Positions 40,901 to 49,400 of a DNA stretch of 64,000 nt are shown one piece after another. The translations under genes were made by a program, and so were the position numbers. This stretch comes from Gymnogyps californianus (lineage: Eukaryota; Chordata; Aves; Accipitriformes; Cathartidae), in contig NC_059477.1 in assembly GCF_018139145.2 (NCBI RefSeq), positions 30,731,502 to 30,795,501 on the forward strand. The letters run 5' to 3'. Within the stretch, counting starts at the first letter, position 1; every line of letters starts with the position of its first letter. Under the pieces are notes generated by a model. That model ran no database searches. It had not been told where the DNA came from and was given only the letters and a program-made list of their open reading frames with translations.

Positions 40901-43900
40901 CTCCCCAACCCAAAGTTTGCCAACGTGCCTAATTAACCTGGCCTTTTAAGATGAAGGTAGGAGGCTGCAGTTTAAGTTGTCTGAGGTCAAGCCAGTACCT
41001 AGCCACAGGGAACTGTGCATGCTATAATGCTGCTTTAAGTCAACAGTTAAATCAGTGGTACTTCATTATTTTATATCAGTTGACAATCTGGTATGTAAAT
41101 GTGAAAATTTAAATATTCCTCCTTTCCTCCATCCCCCTCCCCATCTCTACCCCTCTTTTTCCCATCCCGCTGCCCTCCCGGTAAGGCACAAATATGAGAT
41201 TAAATCTCTTTCTCATTAATTGTTCCCAGGAAACATGCCCTCCTTCAGTGCAGTACAAACCCTACCTTGGTTGAGGTAGGTCAGGGTTTCTTCGTGCAGT
41301 TTCACAGCAGGTGACGTGGCTGTGCAGAGGACGTACTGAAAGGGTGGCAGTTTGGCATCGTTCTCAGGAGACAGCTGCGGTTCTTCCTGCTTGAAGATCG
41401 GCAGTGCAAGGACATCTCTGCAACATACAATTCACACACATTTAGTTACAAAGACTTTACGGAATATCCAAGCCTCAATCTGCACTGATTCTCATGCTCT
41501 GAGATCATGGAGATGGTCTCTGGAGAAACACTGAGTTATGATGGCTAAAAAAAGAAAGAAGTTGGCCTGTATAATGTAATAAGGCAACTTCTGCCTCTAG
41601 GATGTTAGCACTGGACACAAAAGAACACAGCATTAGCAAAACAGAATATTTCTGAGAATTAATTTATGTTTTTAAAACATAAATCAGATTTACTTTTCAG
41701 TTAAGGAGCCTTCCTGATAAGGAAAAAAATTCTCAAAAATAGATTCTTCATCCTTGTGGAAGCACATTTGTTTAAGAGTTCTTGGGTTCTCAGACAAAAG
41801 CCTTTCAGAAAAAAAAGGCAAGAAAGGGCACTTTATTTTGACAGCTGAATGTCAGATTAGTAAAATGGCTACAAGTAGCAGCCAAGGGTGAGGAGTAGAT
41901 ACAGCTCTGGTGTAAAAAGGAGACATTCAGGTAAGTGGTGGCATGAACTGCTGGATTAATTGACTCATAACGTCTCCTTGCACTCTAATAAACCTGGTCC
42001 CAAGGAATCATATAGCTCTTAAGTTAGCATTGGGCTACCTTCATAAATGCACCCACAGGTGCTCAGGAGCAGCTTCACTAGGACCCGCACACAGTCCCAG
42101 TTCTTGCTCCTTTACAAGATGTTCGTGCTGACCTGCCTGCTGATTTAGTGTCAGACTAATCTCAGCCCACACTAATCCCCAAGCAGAATGGGTATTAGCA
42201 AGGCTGAGAGCACAACAGAATGATTAGTACAAAATGAGATGTCAGGAATAAGCGTCCTTATCAGACTGCACGTCTGATACTGAAGAACCACATTAGCCTT
42301 TCCCATGTCGCTAACATTTCTGATCATTGTGTCTGCCTACTTAAGACATTAATATCCTTCCAAATTAGGAGGATTATGTTGAACACAGAGACAGTTCAGA
42401 ATAAGAAGTGATTCTTTTCTCCTCCATTTCCTCCAGATGTGTGAAGACTTGAGATTCCCATTACAGAGGCTGCAGTTCTGCTCCTTTCAGTAATCCCATA
42501 CACAAAAAGCTTTAAGAAAAACTGTTCAGGAACATGCCAGCATGTACAGGCATGCTCCCTATGGAAAGAGCATTAAGAATTTTTTCCTTGTCTGTTCAGT
42601 TAATGATCCACCCTGTGTTCACTTGTAGCACCCACAGCCTTGAAGGCTACCCAGGTCATGAGTGAAACGGTGCAGCAGTTTATAGCAAACTGCTGAAGTG
42701 TGTGGTTCAAACACAGGTACTCCTATTTATGGCAAAATAAAGCCAGAGAGCAAACTGTGCCGTTTCAGATACACACAGGAGAAAAGAAACACCCACCTCT
42801 GTTTCCTTTCTCTATTCCAATCCCACCCCCTCCATGTTATCACCAACTCGAAGGCATCCAGCCCCATTTGCCTACTGGCATTACTGACATAATCACAGCT
42901 CTTGCCTAACTGCAGCCATAGAGAGGGGGTTGTTTTCCCTGCGTGATCATGATTTACTACAGTAATGAAGTGACAGAAATGCCTGCAGTAGATTTCTGCA
43001 ACAGATAGCATTGCTCCACACACATGCAGGGTCTGATACTGCTCCACAGAGTCATCTCACTCACCCCGGATGCCAACATTTGCTCTTAACGTGCTTGTCT
43101 GCAAAATGCTATTGGAATGCATGTTGCTTTATGGATGAGAACAGGTCAAAAACTCTGAAGCCCGAAAGCTTCAGCAGTTCTGCAGAAAACAGCGTGCAAA
43201 ATCCAGCCCAGGTTTAACAGTTAAGGGTGAGGAATTTGTACACCTATTCACCTGAAACTGTTGAGAAATTTAGGCAAGGGGAAGTCGAAATTCAAATACT
43301 GTATTTCACATCAGGCTCTTAACACCCCTACGCTTGCTGGAACTGCTGTCTGATCACTGAAGACTAAGCATGGAGGAATCCATGATTTGGTTTCTGGAAA
43401 TCTTTACCATATTGAAGCACTGATGAAGCCACACAAGTTTATCACGTTTTTCTTCCTATAGCATTTGAACTAATGGCCAGTGGTATCCGTGGCGTTGGAT
43501 CAAGCCCTTCTAAAACATTTTGCCTTATTAAAAGTGTTTGGAACTTAGAAGGATGTGAGCAACAGATCAAGGCTTAAAAGACTTTCTAAGCTATAGGTAT
43601 ATAAGCCATCACAATATTTGTTCAACTCTCTTCACTCAAGAGTTGCAAATCAAGTTTTGGAAAAAAGCAGGCTTTTACAACAGTTCCCATCCTTAAAAAA
43701 AGGAGGGAAACCCTTAAAACTCTCCCAAGTTTCACATTTATGCTAAAGCTTTACAGTTCTGGTCTTAGCCAACAGTTAGTTTGCTTACCTGGAAAGGGAG
43801 AAAGTTATTTGAGAGTTCAGTCACCTAGCAGAACAGAGAGTAAAACACATACCAGGTTTCCATAAAAATGAATAAAGATTTACAAGGATTTTTCTGTAGC

Positions 43901-45811
43901 ATTGTCTTAATATAACTACAAGTACCACTGAGGTACAGCAGAATTTACACAGATGTCTCAGATACACACAAAGCCTTTGAACTCTGCAAAGTATAATTGA
44001 TGCAAACTTTTCTACAGCTACTTCAAGGATTGTACTATTTCAGCTTCCACTGTAAAGTTGCTTCAAGTGGGTACGGAGAGCCTTCAGAAAGGCAGCGCTC
44101 AGCAGAAAAATGCCCCCCTAGAAACGCATGTCTTGACACATTCCCATGGAGAGTGAATTGGCCAGAATTAGAGGTCCCTACAAAAAACAAGGGTTTTATT
44201 CAGCTGACCTTCCCTGAAACACCTGAGGCCATTGCTGCCATAAAACTAGTTTTAGGGCTTTTAGTCCCGGATCAAAAACACCACGGTCACAGTGGTAGAT
44301 ACTCACTAAAGCTGAAGTTTGTTCCTAAAACACTGACAGGTTACCTTCATACTAGCAGCCTCCTTGCCAGATCAGGTATCCTTTATCCCCCCAGCTAGCA
44401 TCAAGCCAGCAAAAATGATCTAATGTGTTTTCTGGCCAATTAAAAAGAATTTGAATAGCGGGCTCAAGCCTGGCCCAGACTTGATGATCTTGCAGCACAC
44501 GTGCTACAAATCCATGGTGTTAATGAAGCAGCCTGAGCACCATAAATGCTCTCTAATACAGAGACAGTATGCACAAGTACCAATGCTGATGCTCCTCTGC
44601 TACTACTGTTCTCACTGTCCTAAACTAATCAGGTTTGCAAGCACAAAGCAAGAGAGAACAAGACTTTTGCTGCATACATGTTGCTAAAACAGACTTACTG
44701 GGATAGAGGGAGGAGGTGAAGAACCTTGTATGAAGAAGTGGAGAAGCTGCCAGAAAGCAAGAATCTCACAGTACTGTATAAATTGATAACAGGAAATAAT
44801 TATTTAGTAAAAAAAAAATTCCTTTGCAAATACACTGATAGAGAGCAGAAGTAGTTAAGACTGCGTGTCACCTTGAAAGGGAAGTATTATCTGCGTTCAA
44901 AGTGCTTCACCAGACAAACTCAATGTTCTTTCAACAGTGGTTATTTGGGGGGTACATTTTGAAAGCAAGGCTCTTGGGCCCCAGCCAGGTTCTCCACTGC
45001 TGCAATTCAGCAAAATCTCACTTCAGCAGAACAGCAGCAATTGACACCAGCTGAGAGCTCAGCTTTACATATTCAGAAAAGAAATAATTCATAAGCACCC
45101 AGCAGAAAGGAAATTCCCAAAGTTGTCTGCTTTGTTGTCTTTTGGAGGGAGGAAATACGGGTTTGTGCTACACATATTACAGACTATTGTTTAGCAGCCC
45201 TTGTGCTTAAATTAGGCACATTTAATTAAACACAACTGCGTGGAGGCAGGAAAAAGCTGGTTTAGACAAGCTCAGAAAGTGAAATTCTGAGCTTTTCACC
45301 CATCGTTCCAAAAAGAAGAGAAAGAAATCCCATCCTGAGAAAACTGGATGCCCTCTTAATTTGCCAACAGACGTTTTCCACAGACTTTTGACAGTGCTTT
45401 GCAACTGTCACACCTCCTCCCTTTGAACTGCGCTACTTAAGCCCCTGAGAAGAGGGAAGCCGGCAAAAGCAATAAAGCAAAATTGCAGATAGTTGTGTAA
45501 CTAGGCGCTAAAAAAAAAAAAAAAAAAAAAGAAGGAAAAAAAGAAAAAAAAGAGTGCCCATCTCTCAGAACGAGGTAGGAGCGCTAACCCCGGGCGATGC
45601 GGGCGGCGGGTACCGCCGGGTACTGCCCGGGCAGCCCAGCGAGCGGGCGGTGCTGGGGATGGAGGACAACCTCTCCCACCCAACACCCGTGCCGAGGGCG
45701 CCGGGCACCCCCGGGGGCTTCACGCTGCCCGGGGCGGCCGGGGACTCACCGCAGGTAGCTGCCGGTCGAGTGCTGGTTGTAGTGCTCCGGCTGCGTGTGC
45801 CAAAACAGCAT
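13951..45811 (-). CDS. TFCP2L1: TFCP2L1, CP2-family transcription factor (15 coding exons)
   Basis: This is the whole coding span; the listed exons join to 1428 nt, 475 residues plus TGA. The protein is a sequence-specific nuclear DNA-binding factor of the CP2/grainyhead superfamily. In mammals it supports naive pluripotency downstream of LIF-STAT3 and is needed for kidney collecting-duct and other duct epithelia. The order seen is: N-terminus [16 protein letters not shown]2 DNA-binding domain (about residues 30-220, with [20 protein letters not shown] and [18 protein letters not shown]); a [16 protein letters not shown] hinge; a Ser/Pro-rich linker (about 257-303); a SAM-like domain (about 305-365, [13 protein letters not shown] and [20 protein letters not shown]); and a C-terminal oligomerisation region. 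Every intron is GT-AG and every phase matches. [10 protein letters not shown] after the hinge and the short linker distinguish TFCP2L1 from the paralogues TFCP2 and UBP1. Human TFCP2L1 is 479 residues as I recall; the shortfall is the last three residues plus one in exon 12. Confidence 0.97.
14439..14490 (-). CDS. TFCP2L1: TFCP2L1 coding exon 14
   Basis: Encodes residues 447-463, [17 protein letters not shown], plus one base of Ala464. The acceptor is CCCTTCAG and the donor GTATGT. This short exon continues the C-terminal domain. Confidence 0.95.
16568..16710 (-). CDS. TFCP2L1: TFCP2L1 coding exon 13
   Basis: Encodes Val399 to Glu446: [47 protein letters not shown]. This is the C-terminal ubiquitin-like oligomerisation region used for CP2-family dimer or tetramer formation. 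The acceptor is GTTGCAG and the donor GTAAGG. The exon ends on a codon boundary. Confidence 0.97.
17718..17818 (-). CDS. TFCP2L1: TFCP2L1 coding exon 12
   Basis: Encodes Arg365 to Cys398 plus one base of Val399. [13 protein letters not shown] is strongly conserved. The following [19 protein letters not shown] linker is divergent and appears one residue shorter than the human form as I recall it. The acceptor is TCCATAG and the donor GTAAGT. Confidence 0.94.
18491..18581 (-). CDS. TFCP2L1: TFCP2L1 coding exon 11
   Basis: Encodes Gly335 to Gly364 plus two bases of Arg365: [20 protein letters not shown] then IRLFNAIKG. This is the second half of the SAM-like domain. The donor GTTTGT is weaker than the others in the gene, but it is the position that keeps frame into exon 12. 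Confidence 0.95.
18968..19268 (+). repeat. Old CR1 LINE 3' fragment in intron 10
   Basis: Decayed CR1 sequence: ACAACTACCTAATGGGAG, GACTCTTCTCAAAGG, a TATAAGGAAAAACTTTTTCAC block and a terminal GAACTCAAGAAGTCCCTTCTACCTTAA. It is antisense to TFCP2L1 and more diverged than the copy at 10.4 kb. Confidence 0.7.
19475..19568 (-). CDS. TFCP2L1: TFCP2L1 coding exon 10
   Basis: Encodes residues 304-334, [20 protein letters not shown] then [11 protein letters not shown], plus one base of Gly335. This is the first half of the SAM-like domain. The acceptor is AATGTAG and the donor GTGAGT. It is separated from exon 9 by a 96-nt intron. Confidence 0.95.
19665..19713 (-). CDS. TFCP2L1: TFCP2L1 coding exon 9 (49-nt mini-exon)
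   Basis: Encodes Gly287 to Asp303, [16 protein letters not shown], the poorly conserved linker before the SAM-like domain. It was located because exon 8 ends in phase 2 and exon 10 begins in phase 0, so a 3n+1 exon had to lie between them. The SSPTH core fits the family. The acceptor TTTTTTTAG and donor GTAAGT are both strong. Confidence 0.9.
21124..21215 (-). CDS. TFCP2L1: TFCP2L1 coding exon 8
   Basis: Encodes residues 257-286, [20 protein letters not shown] then [10 protein letters not shown], plus two bases of Gly287. This Ser/Pro-rich linker directly after TILTE identifies TFCP2L1 rather than TFCP2 or UBP1, which carry extra sequence here. The acceptor is CCAACAG and the donor GTATGT. 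Confidence 0.95.
21964..22023 (+). repeat. Tandem duplication, two 30-bp units
   Basis: Two adjacent 30-bp units, each beginning TTTTATCATCT and ending ACTAGCAAATA, differ at three positions. They lie in intron 7, clear of both splice sites. Confidence 0.9.
22961..23071 (-). CDS. TFCP2L1: TFCP2L1 coding exon 7
   Basis: Encodes residues 220-256, [18 protein letters not shown] through [14 protein letters not shown]. This charged hinge immediately follows the DNA-binding domain in CP2-family members. The acceptor is CTTATAG and the donor GTAAAG. The exon is 111 nt and phase 0 at both ends. Confidence 0.97.
23969..24121 (-). CDS. TFCP2L1: TFCP2L1 coding exon 6
   Basis: Encodes residues 169-219, from [18 protein letters not shown] to [10 protein letters not shown]. 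This is the end of the DNA-binding domain, with the basic [13 protein letters not shown] loop. Thr177-Pro178 followed by Arg-Lys is a CDK-type phosphorylation consensus at the same residue number reported for mammalian TFCP2L1. The acceptor is TTGCCAG and the donor GTATGA. The exon is phase 0 at both ends. Confidence 0.97.
24717..24823 (-). CDS. TFCP2L1: TFCP2L1 coding exon 5
   Basis: Encodes Asp133 to Gln168, including [20 protein letters not shown] and [15 protein letters not shown] in the core of the CP2 domain. The acceptor is TTCTACAG and the donor GTAAGA. It ends on a codon boundary. Confidence 0.97.
25094..25199 (-). CDS. TFCP2L1: TFCP2L1 coding exon 4
   Basis: Encodes residues 98-132, [20 protein letters not shown] through [14 protein letters not shown], plus one base of Asp133. 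This is one of the most conserved blocks of the CP2 domain. The acceptor is TTAACAG and the donor GTGAGA. Intron 4 after it is only 270 nt. Confidence 0.97.
25200..26799 (-). other. TFCP2L1: TFCP2L1 intron 3
   Basis: A 1.6-kb intron. The stretch at about 26660-26750 resembles an old amniote repeat. Nothing else was recognised. Confidence 0.8.
26660..26750. repeat. Possible old amniote repeat in intron 3
   Basis: The sequence CTCCCATTAAAAACAATGGC followed by GAGCAGGGTCAGGCCC resembles a widespread old amniote repeat built around CAATGGGAG and GGATCAGGCCC motifs. Family unknown. Confidence 0.3.
26800..26876 (-). CDS. TFCP2L1: TFCP2L1 coding exon 3
   Basis: Encodes Gly72 to Lys97, including [20 protein letters not shown], an early strand of the CP2 DNA-binding fold. 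It ends on a codon boundary with donor GTAAGG. The acceptor CTAG has a weak pyrimidine tract but is fixed by the reading frame and family match. It follows the 14.4-kb intron 2. Confidence 0.96.
28140..28215. repeat. Possible old amniote repeat in intron 2
   Basis: Contains CTACTGATGTCAATGGGAGT followed by TCTGCAAAC, the same CAATGGGAG-type motif as near 26.7 kb. It is short and diverged. Confidence 0.3.
28577..28676 (-). repeat. CR1 LINE 3' terminus in intron 2
   Basis: The plus strand reads the reverse complement of a CR1 end: ATAGAATCATTTAGGTTGGA, then AAGACCCTTAAGATCATCGA, and CCACTAAACCATGTCCCTAA. It is a short, well-preserved copy of about 100 bp, in the same orientation as the gene. 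Confidence 0.92.
41266..41417 (-). CDS. TFCP2L1: TFCP2L1 coding exon 2
   Basis: Encodes Arg21 to Gln71 and the first base of Gly72. It starts [19 protein letters not shown] and includes [20 protein letters not shown], the transactivation region leading into the CP2 domain. The acceptor is TTGCAG and the donor GTAGGG. The 152-nt length keeps frame between exons 1 and 3. Confidence 0.96.
41418..45749 (-). other. TFCP2L1: TFCP2L1 intron 1
   Basis: A 4.3-kb intron. It begins inside the CpG island, has the poly(A) tract near its start, and is otherwise unremarkable A/T-rich sequence. No repeat family was recognised in it. A block around 44950-45240 carries several SOX-like ATTGTT/CTTTG words and TTAATTAA; this is too little to call an enhancer. 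Confidence 0.85.
45510..45553 (+). repeat. A21 and purine tract at start of intron 1
   Basis: An uninterrupted run of 21 A (45510-45530) is followed by GAAGG and further A-rich sequence. On the transcribed strand this is a T/pyrimidine tract about 200 nt downstream of exon 1. I saw no gene-like sequence or target-site duplication beside it, so it is treated as a simple repeat. Confidence 0.9.
45750..45811 (-). CDS. TFCP2L1: TFCP2L1 coding exon 1
   Basis: Contains the start codon at 45811-45809 and residues 1-20, [20 protein letters not shown], plus two bases of Arg21. The ATG has A at -3, a good initiation context, and the peptide matches the known family N-terminus. The open frame continues upstream through the GC-rich leader, but that extension resembles no CP2 protein. 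The donor is GTGAGT. The exon lies inside the CpG island. Confidence 0.96.
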
Positions 45812-45945
45812 CTTGGGGGCGGCGGGCGGGGAGGGGGCCCGGCGCGGTCCCTGGGGCTGGGGGGGGCCGGGCGGCAGGAGGGCGGGGGGGGGGCCAGCCG
45901 GGCTGCCCACCCCGAGGCGCGCCGGGCACGGCTGCGGCCAGCTGG
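45750..45945 (-). other. TFCP2L1: Probable transcribed part of exon 1 (5' UTR plus coding)
   Basis: If the TATA-like box at 45980-45971 is used, transcription would begin near 45945, giving a GC-rich leader of about 135 nt before the ATG. The TSS is inferred from box spacing only. CpG-island promoters often have dispersed starts. Confidence 0.4.
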
Positions 45946-45970
45946 AGCCGCGGCCCCGGTGGCTCCCGGC

Positions 45971-45980
45971 GCTTTTATGG
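45971..45980 (-). promoter_or_regulatory. TATA-like element upstream of TFCP2L1
   Basis: The minus strand reads CCATAAAAGC, a TATA-box variant, about 160 bp before the ATG and within the CpG island. It is the only A/T-rich hexamer in this very GC-rich stretch, so it stands out. Function is inferred. Confidence 0.4.
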
Positions 45981-46072
45981 CTCAGCCCCGGCGGCCGCGG
46001 GTTGGCCGGGCCGGGGCACCGGAGCCGGCCGAGCCCTCCCCCGTTCCCGCCCCTCCCCGCCCCGCTCCGCCG

Positions 46073-46088
46073 CCCCCCCCCCCCCCCC
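46073..46088 (+). repeat. Poly(C) run, G16 on the gene's strand
   Basis: Sixteen consecutive C on the plus strand, preceded by C-rich Sp-type sequence and followed after GG by another C6. It sits about 265 bp upstream of the ATG. Its true length may be uncertain because such tracts are error-prone. Confidence 0.9.
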
Positions 46089-46469
46089 GGCCCCCCGGGC
46101 AGGCACGGGCCGGGGCAGCCCCGGGGCGGGGGGGACGGGCCCCCCGAGGGGAGGGCGCTAGGCGGCGGGAGGTGGGCTCGCCCCGGGAACGGTGTTTGAC
46201 GGGGCCGTGGGGAGAGCCAGGGATGTACACGCCAAACCCTGCCGTGGGCGGCGTGGGCAGCTTGCACCCCCAGTGCGGCCCCGGAGCCCCACGCCCGGGC
46301 GGCAGCGCGGCTTCAGGGGGGCCCGGGGGGCATGGGGGGACCCCCAGCGCCGGACCGGCTCTGCGGGGACTTGCCTCCTGTCCTCCAAATTGCCCATGTT
46401 TTTTAAAAGCGAGCCTACTCACGCCGAGCCGTGAGGGTGTCCTGGCAGCGCCGGCTGACATCAGTGAGG

Positions 46470-49400
46470 CTGAGCGTGAAATCACTGCTCAGGTTCCTCT
46501 GAAGTCTCTATTTTTTTCAAGTGAAGGACAGCTGATTGTTTTAACTCCGTGCTGTCTGTCTCTTACGCCGGTCTGTGCTTCACGTTAACATGAACTTTAT
46601 GTCAGGGGGGTATTTTCCAGGTGGCAGAGTGAGAGACAAAGTAATTTGCCGGAGGACGTGCAGGAACAAGAGGACAGTGTCAGGGACTAAACTCACACCT
46701 AACCCATCCAAAACCCTTTCTGTCTTTCCTAACCCAACTCCCCTACTCGGTAAGGAGAAAGTTGTTTCTTTACCGTTTCAAATTGCAGATCCTGATCCTC
46801 ACCTACAAGGCTGTCCATACCCATCATTTTCCTAACGCTCTGCTCTCAGGGCATCTTCCTGTCCCATCAACCCTTCTCACGTTTGATAGTTCGGGGAGTG
46901 GGAACAAAAGGGTAGAGGGGGTTCTCTGTTTGGTCATGTCCTATTGTCTACCCACCAGCAGAAATGGAAACAGACCTTTAATTACTCCAAGTCATTAAAA
47001 ATCTTCCAATCAGTTTCGCAGCAGCAGGCTTCCTACCTGCAAGCTTCCTGGTCAAATTTCAGCTGAGAAAAAGGCAGTCTCCTCAGGGTAGCTGTCGGCA
47101 TATATTATTATGTAGTGCCGTATTTTACAGCCAAGATAGCGGCTTTTCACTGTCAGATGAAATTTTTATTATCCTGCTATGATTATAGAATATCGATATT
47201 GTCATAGGACCTATAGATGATCACTAGGTTGAGCCCGAGAGTCAGATGCAATATAACTATAGACATCGGCAGTTCATATCCTGATGTGTCATGAGGTGAA
47301 GAACAACGTAACCTGAAGGGTAACTAAGTAGCTTCACAGAGGTGCGATGAGTCTTAAAGTTTTTAAGATGCATTATTTATATCCGCTTGTCTCTGTTAGT
47401 TTCAGACTAAGAAATTGCACAAATAAATGTGCCTTTAAGGTAGTTTCTCTTCCCTCTGTTACTACGCAGCTAGACAAACACCTGGTTCTTTCAAAGCAGA
47501 ATGGCTGGAGTTATCTTGTCACTTTTTTATACTCTTAAAAATATTTAGCTCTGCTCACACAACATCTGAGCAGCAGCTGCTCAGACCTTGATTGAGCAAG
47601 TCTATATATAGCTCTTGGACAGAGAAACAAGACAAAGTCTGCTGAGGTGTCCAAGGACTTCTCTAAACAGTAAATATCCTTCCACAGTTTGAGTAGTTTG
47701 CTGCACCGACTGGAGAAATGTGAAGTCCAATGTAAGAGTAAATGACCACACCATAGGAAACAAAGGATCCCATCAAGTCTGGCATGTCTGTATTTTCTTT
47801 ACTATCTTTCTAGAAAGTAAATATGTTGGAGGGAAAATGACTTTAAAATAATCCCATTTGTTTCCTCTCTGGCCTGTTGCTGAGTGTAGAAAATAAGGTG
47901 AGATCTACTAATTAATTTTACAGAGACTCTGCCAGCAGCTCTGTCTTCTAAATATTCCTGTCCCTCTCATCCCTTTCTTAGCCAAATCTGATGAAAAAAA
48001 AAGACATCTTTGTTCTTTGTCTACCTCTCCTGAAAGAAATCTCAGCCCTCTTCTGGTCTAACTCCTGCTCTTCCCCCAGCGCGGACGTTTGCATCACAGC
48101 ATCAGATACCCTCTCGTGATCTTCAAAATCCACCGCATCATACAGACCAAGCCCTCCTCAGCTCCCCTCTGGGGCTCCCTTGATTGCCCAGTGTCTGCTC
48201 TTTCTCATTCCCTAACACAGCCCCTCGGTGAAGAAATCTTCTCCACCGCAGCTTTCTCACCCAGACCTTCCCTTTGCTCTCCTATTCCCTCCCAGATGAA
48301 AGTCATTTCTTTCCCTCTGCTATGCTGATTGCTCTTCATCTGTCTTTTTAGATGTTTGTTCAATTGGCCACAGTAAAATGCTTTGCTCAGATGATTAAAA
48401 GGGATTGAGTGAATATTTTGTTTAATGGATTTTTCTACTTGAGGTAATGCTATGAAGGGACCTCGGGACACTTTTTGCGTGAAAAAGTATTTTAAAAATA
48501 AGTATCTTTTCCTGTGGACATCTGTGCCTAGGCACAAAAGTACCGTGCCAGTGAGTTCAAGCTGGCATAAAGAGGAACAATATTTTTAAGTACGTAAGTC
48601 CTTTTGATTAAAAAACCCAACAAAACAACACACGCAAAAAACCCCAAACACAAAACCTTCAAGTATTAATATCTGCACTTTCAGTTTAAGTTGTTATTGC
48701 CCCAAAAGTTCATTCTGATGCTTCACTGGTCATTACAATCCCTTTAGCTAAGCACTGAGTGGAAAACATGTATGCCCTTCATCTGCTTTGCTGGAGAGTC
48801 AAGAGGTTTAGATCAGCTTCTTGGCGCTTAGGGCCAACCTAGTAGACTTTGCACTAAAATGACTGAGATACAGTCACAGATTCTGTTCCCTTTCTCCTCT
48901 GGAAAAAAGGTGTTTCCATTAGCCAAGGGGCTAAAGGGATGTGAGTGTGGGAGCATTATAACACTGCGGAGATGGCTAAGTAAAAGCTCAGATCACTAAA
49001 AGTAATTAAGCGATTAACTCCCACCGAACTTAAAGGAAACAAAGCGTCTCTATACCTTTACGAATTCCACCACAAACATCTGAATTGCTTCTGAAAAGTC
49101 TAACAGGAGCTTCTACGTCAGATAAGCAATTTTGTGTTCATGAAGCCCAAAATAAACTTAAAGGATCAAGGTTGAACATTATACCGTATTGAAGAGCTTC
49201 CAAAAGCTGCCATTAGCTCATTATGGCATTAGTCAAGGTTATTCAGGGATTAGTCCAACTCTCTTCTGATGCATGGGCCATAGAGTTACAGCCTGTCTGG
49301 ATGAACTGCAGGGATCTGAAATGAGCTGCAGAGACTTGGGAAGACTTACTGGGATGGTCACCCAAGCACGGAATATGCTTTAAGAAAAAAAATCAGCATG

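Larger units (their letters stand above)
26877..41265 (-). other. TFCP2L1: TFCP2L1 intron 2 (14.4 kb)
   Basis: The largest intron. It holds a CR1 3' end near 28.6 kb, an old-repeat motif near 28.15 kb, T-rich tracts (about 36483-36523) and pyrimidine-rich stretches near 32.8-33.2 kb and 37.3-37.8 kb. A palindromic AACCGGTT lies at 27551-27558. No coding exon fitting the gene was found inside it. Confidence 0.85.
45580..46460. promoter_or_regulatory. TFCP2L1: CpG island and promoter of TFCP2L1
   Basis: GC content and CpG density rise sharply between A/T-rich flanks. The island includes exon 1 and several GC boxes of Sp/KLF type (for example CCCCGCCCC at 46055-46063 and GGGGCGGGGG at 46123-46132). 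It is the only clear CpG island in the window. It contains a 16-base C run at 46073-46088. Long open frames here on both strands come from GC richness, not coding. Confidence 0.85.

Noticed and set aside
45510..45530. A21 tract as the tail of a retrocopied gene
   Set aside because: No gene-like sequence precedes it on the plus strand and no flanking duplication was seen.
45746..46267. Upstream extension of the exon 1 frame to a 173-residue ORF
   Set aside because: The sequence before MLFWHTQ is low-complexity Pro/Gly/Arg from the GC-rich leader and runs past the TATA-like box. Known CP2L1 proteins start at MLFWHTQ.
45554..46588. 344-residue plus-strand open frame over the CpG island
   Set aside because: It is Gly/Pro/Arg/Ala-rich, as expected of any frame in very GC-rich DNA, and it overlaps TFCP2L1 exon 1 and promoter in antisense. 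No recognisable domain.
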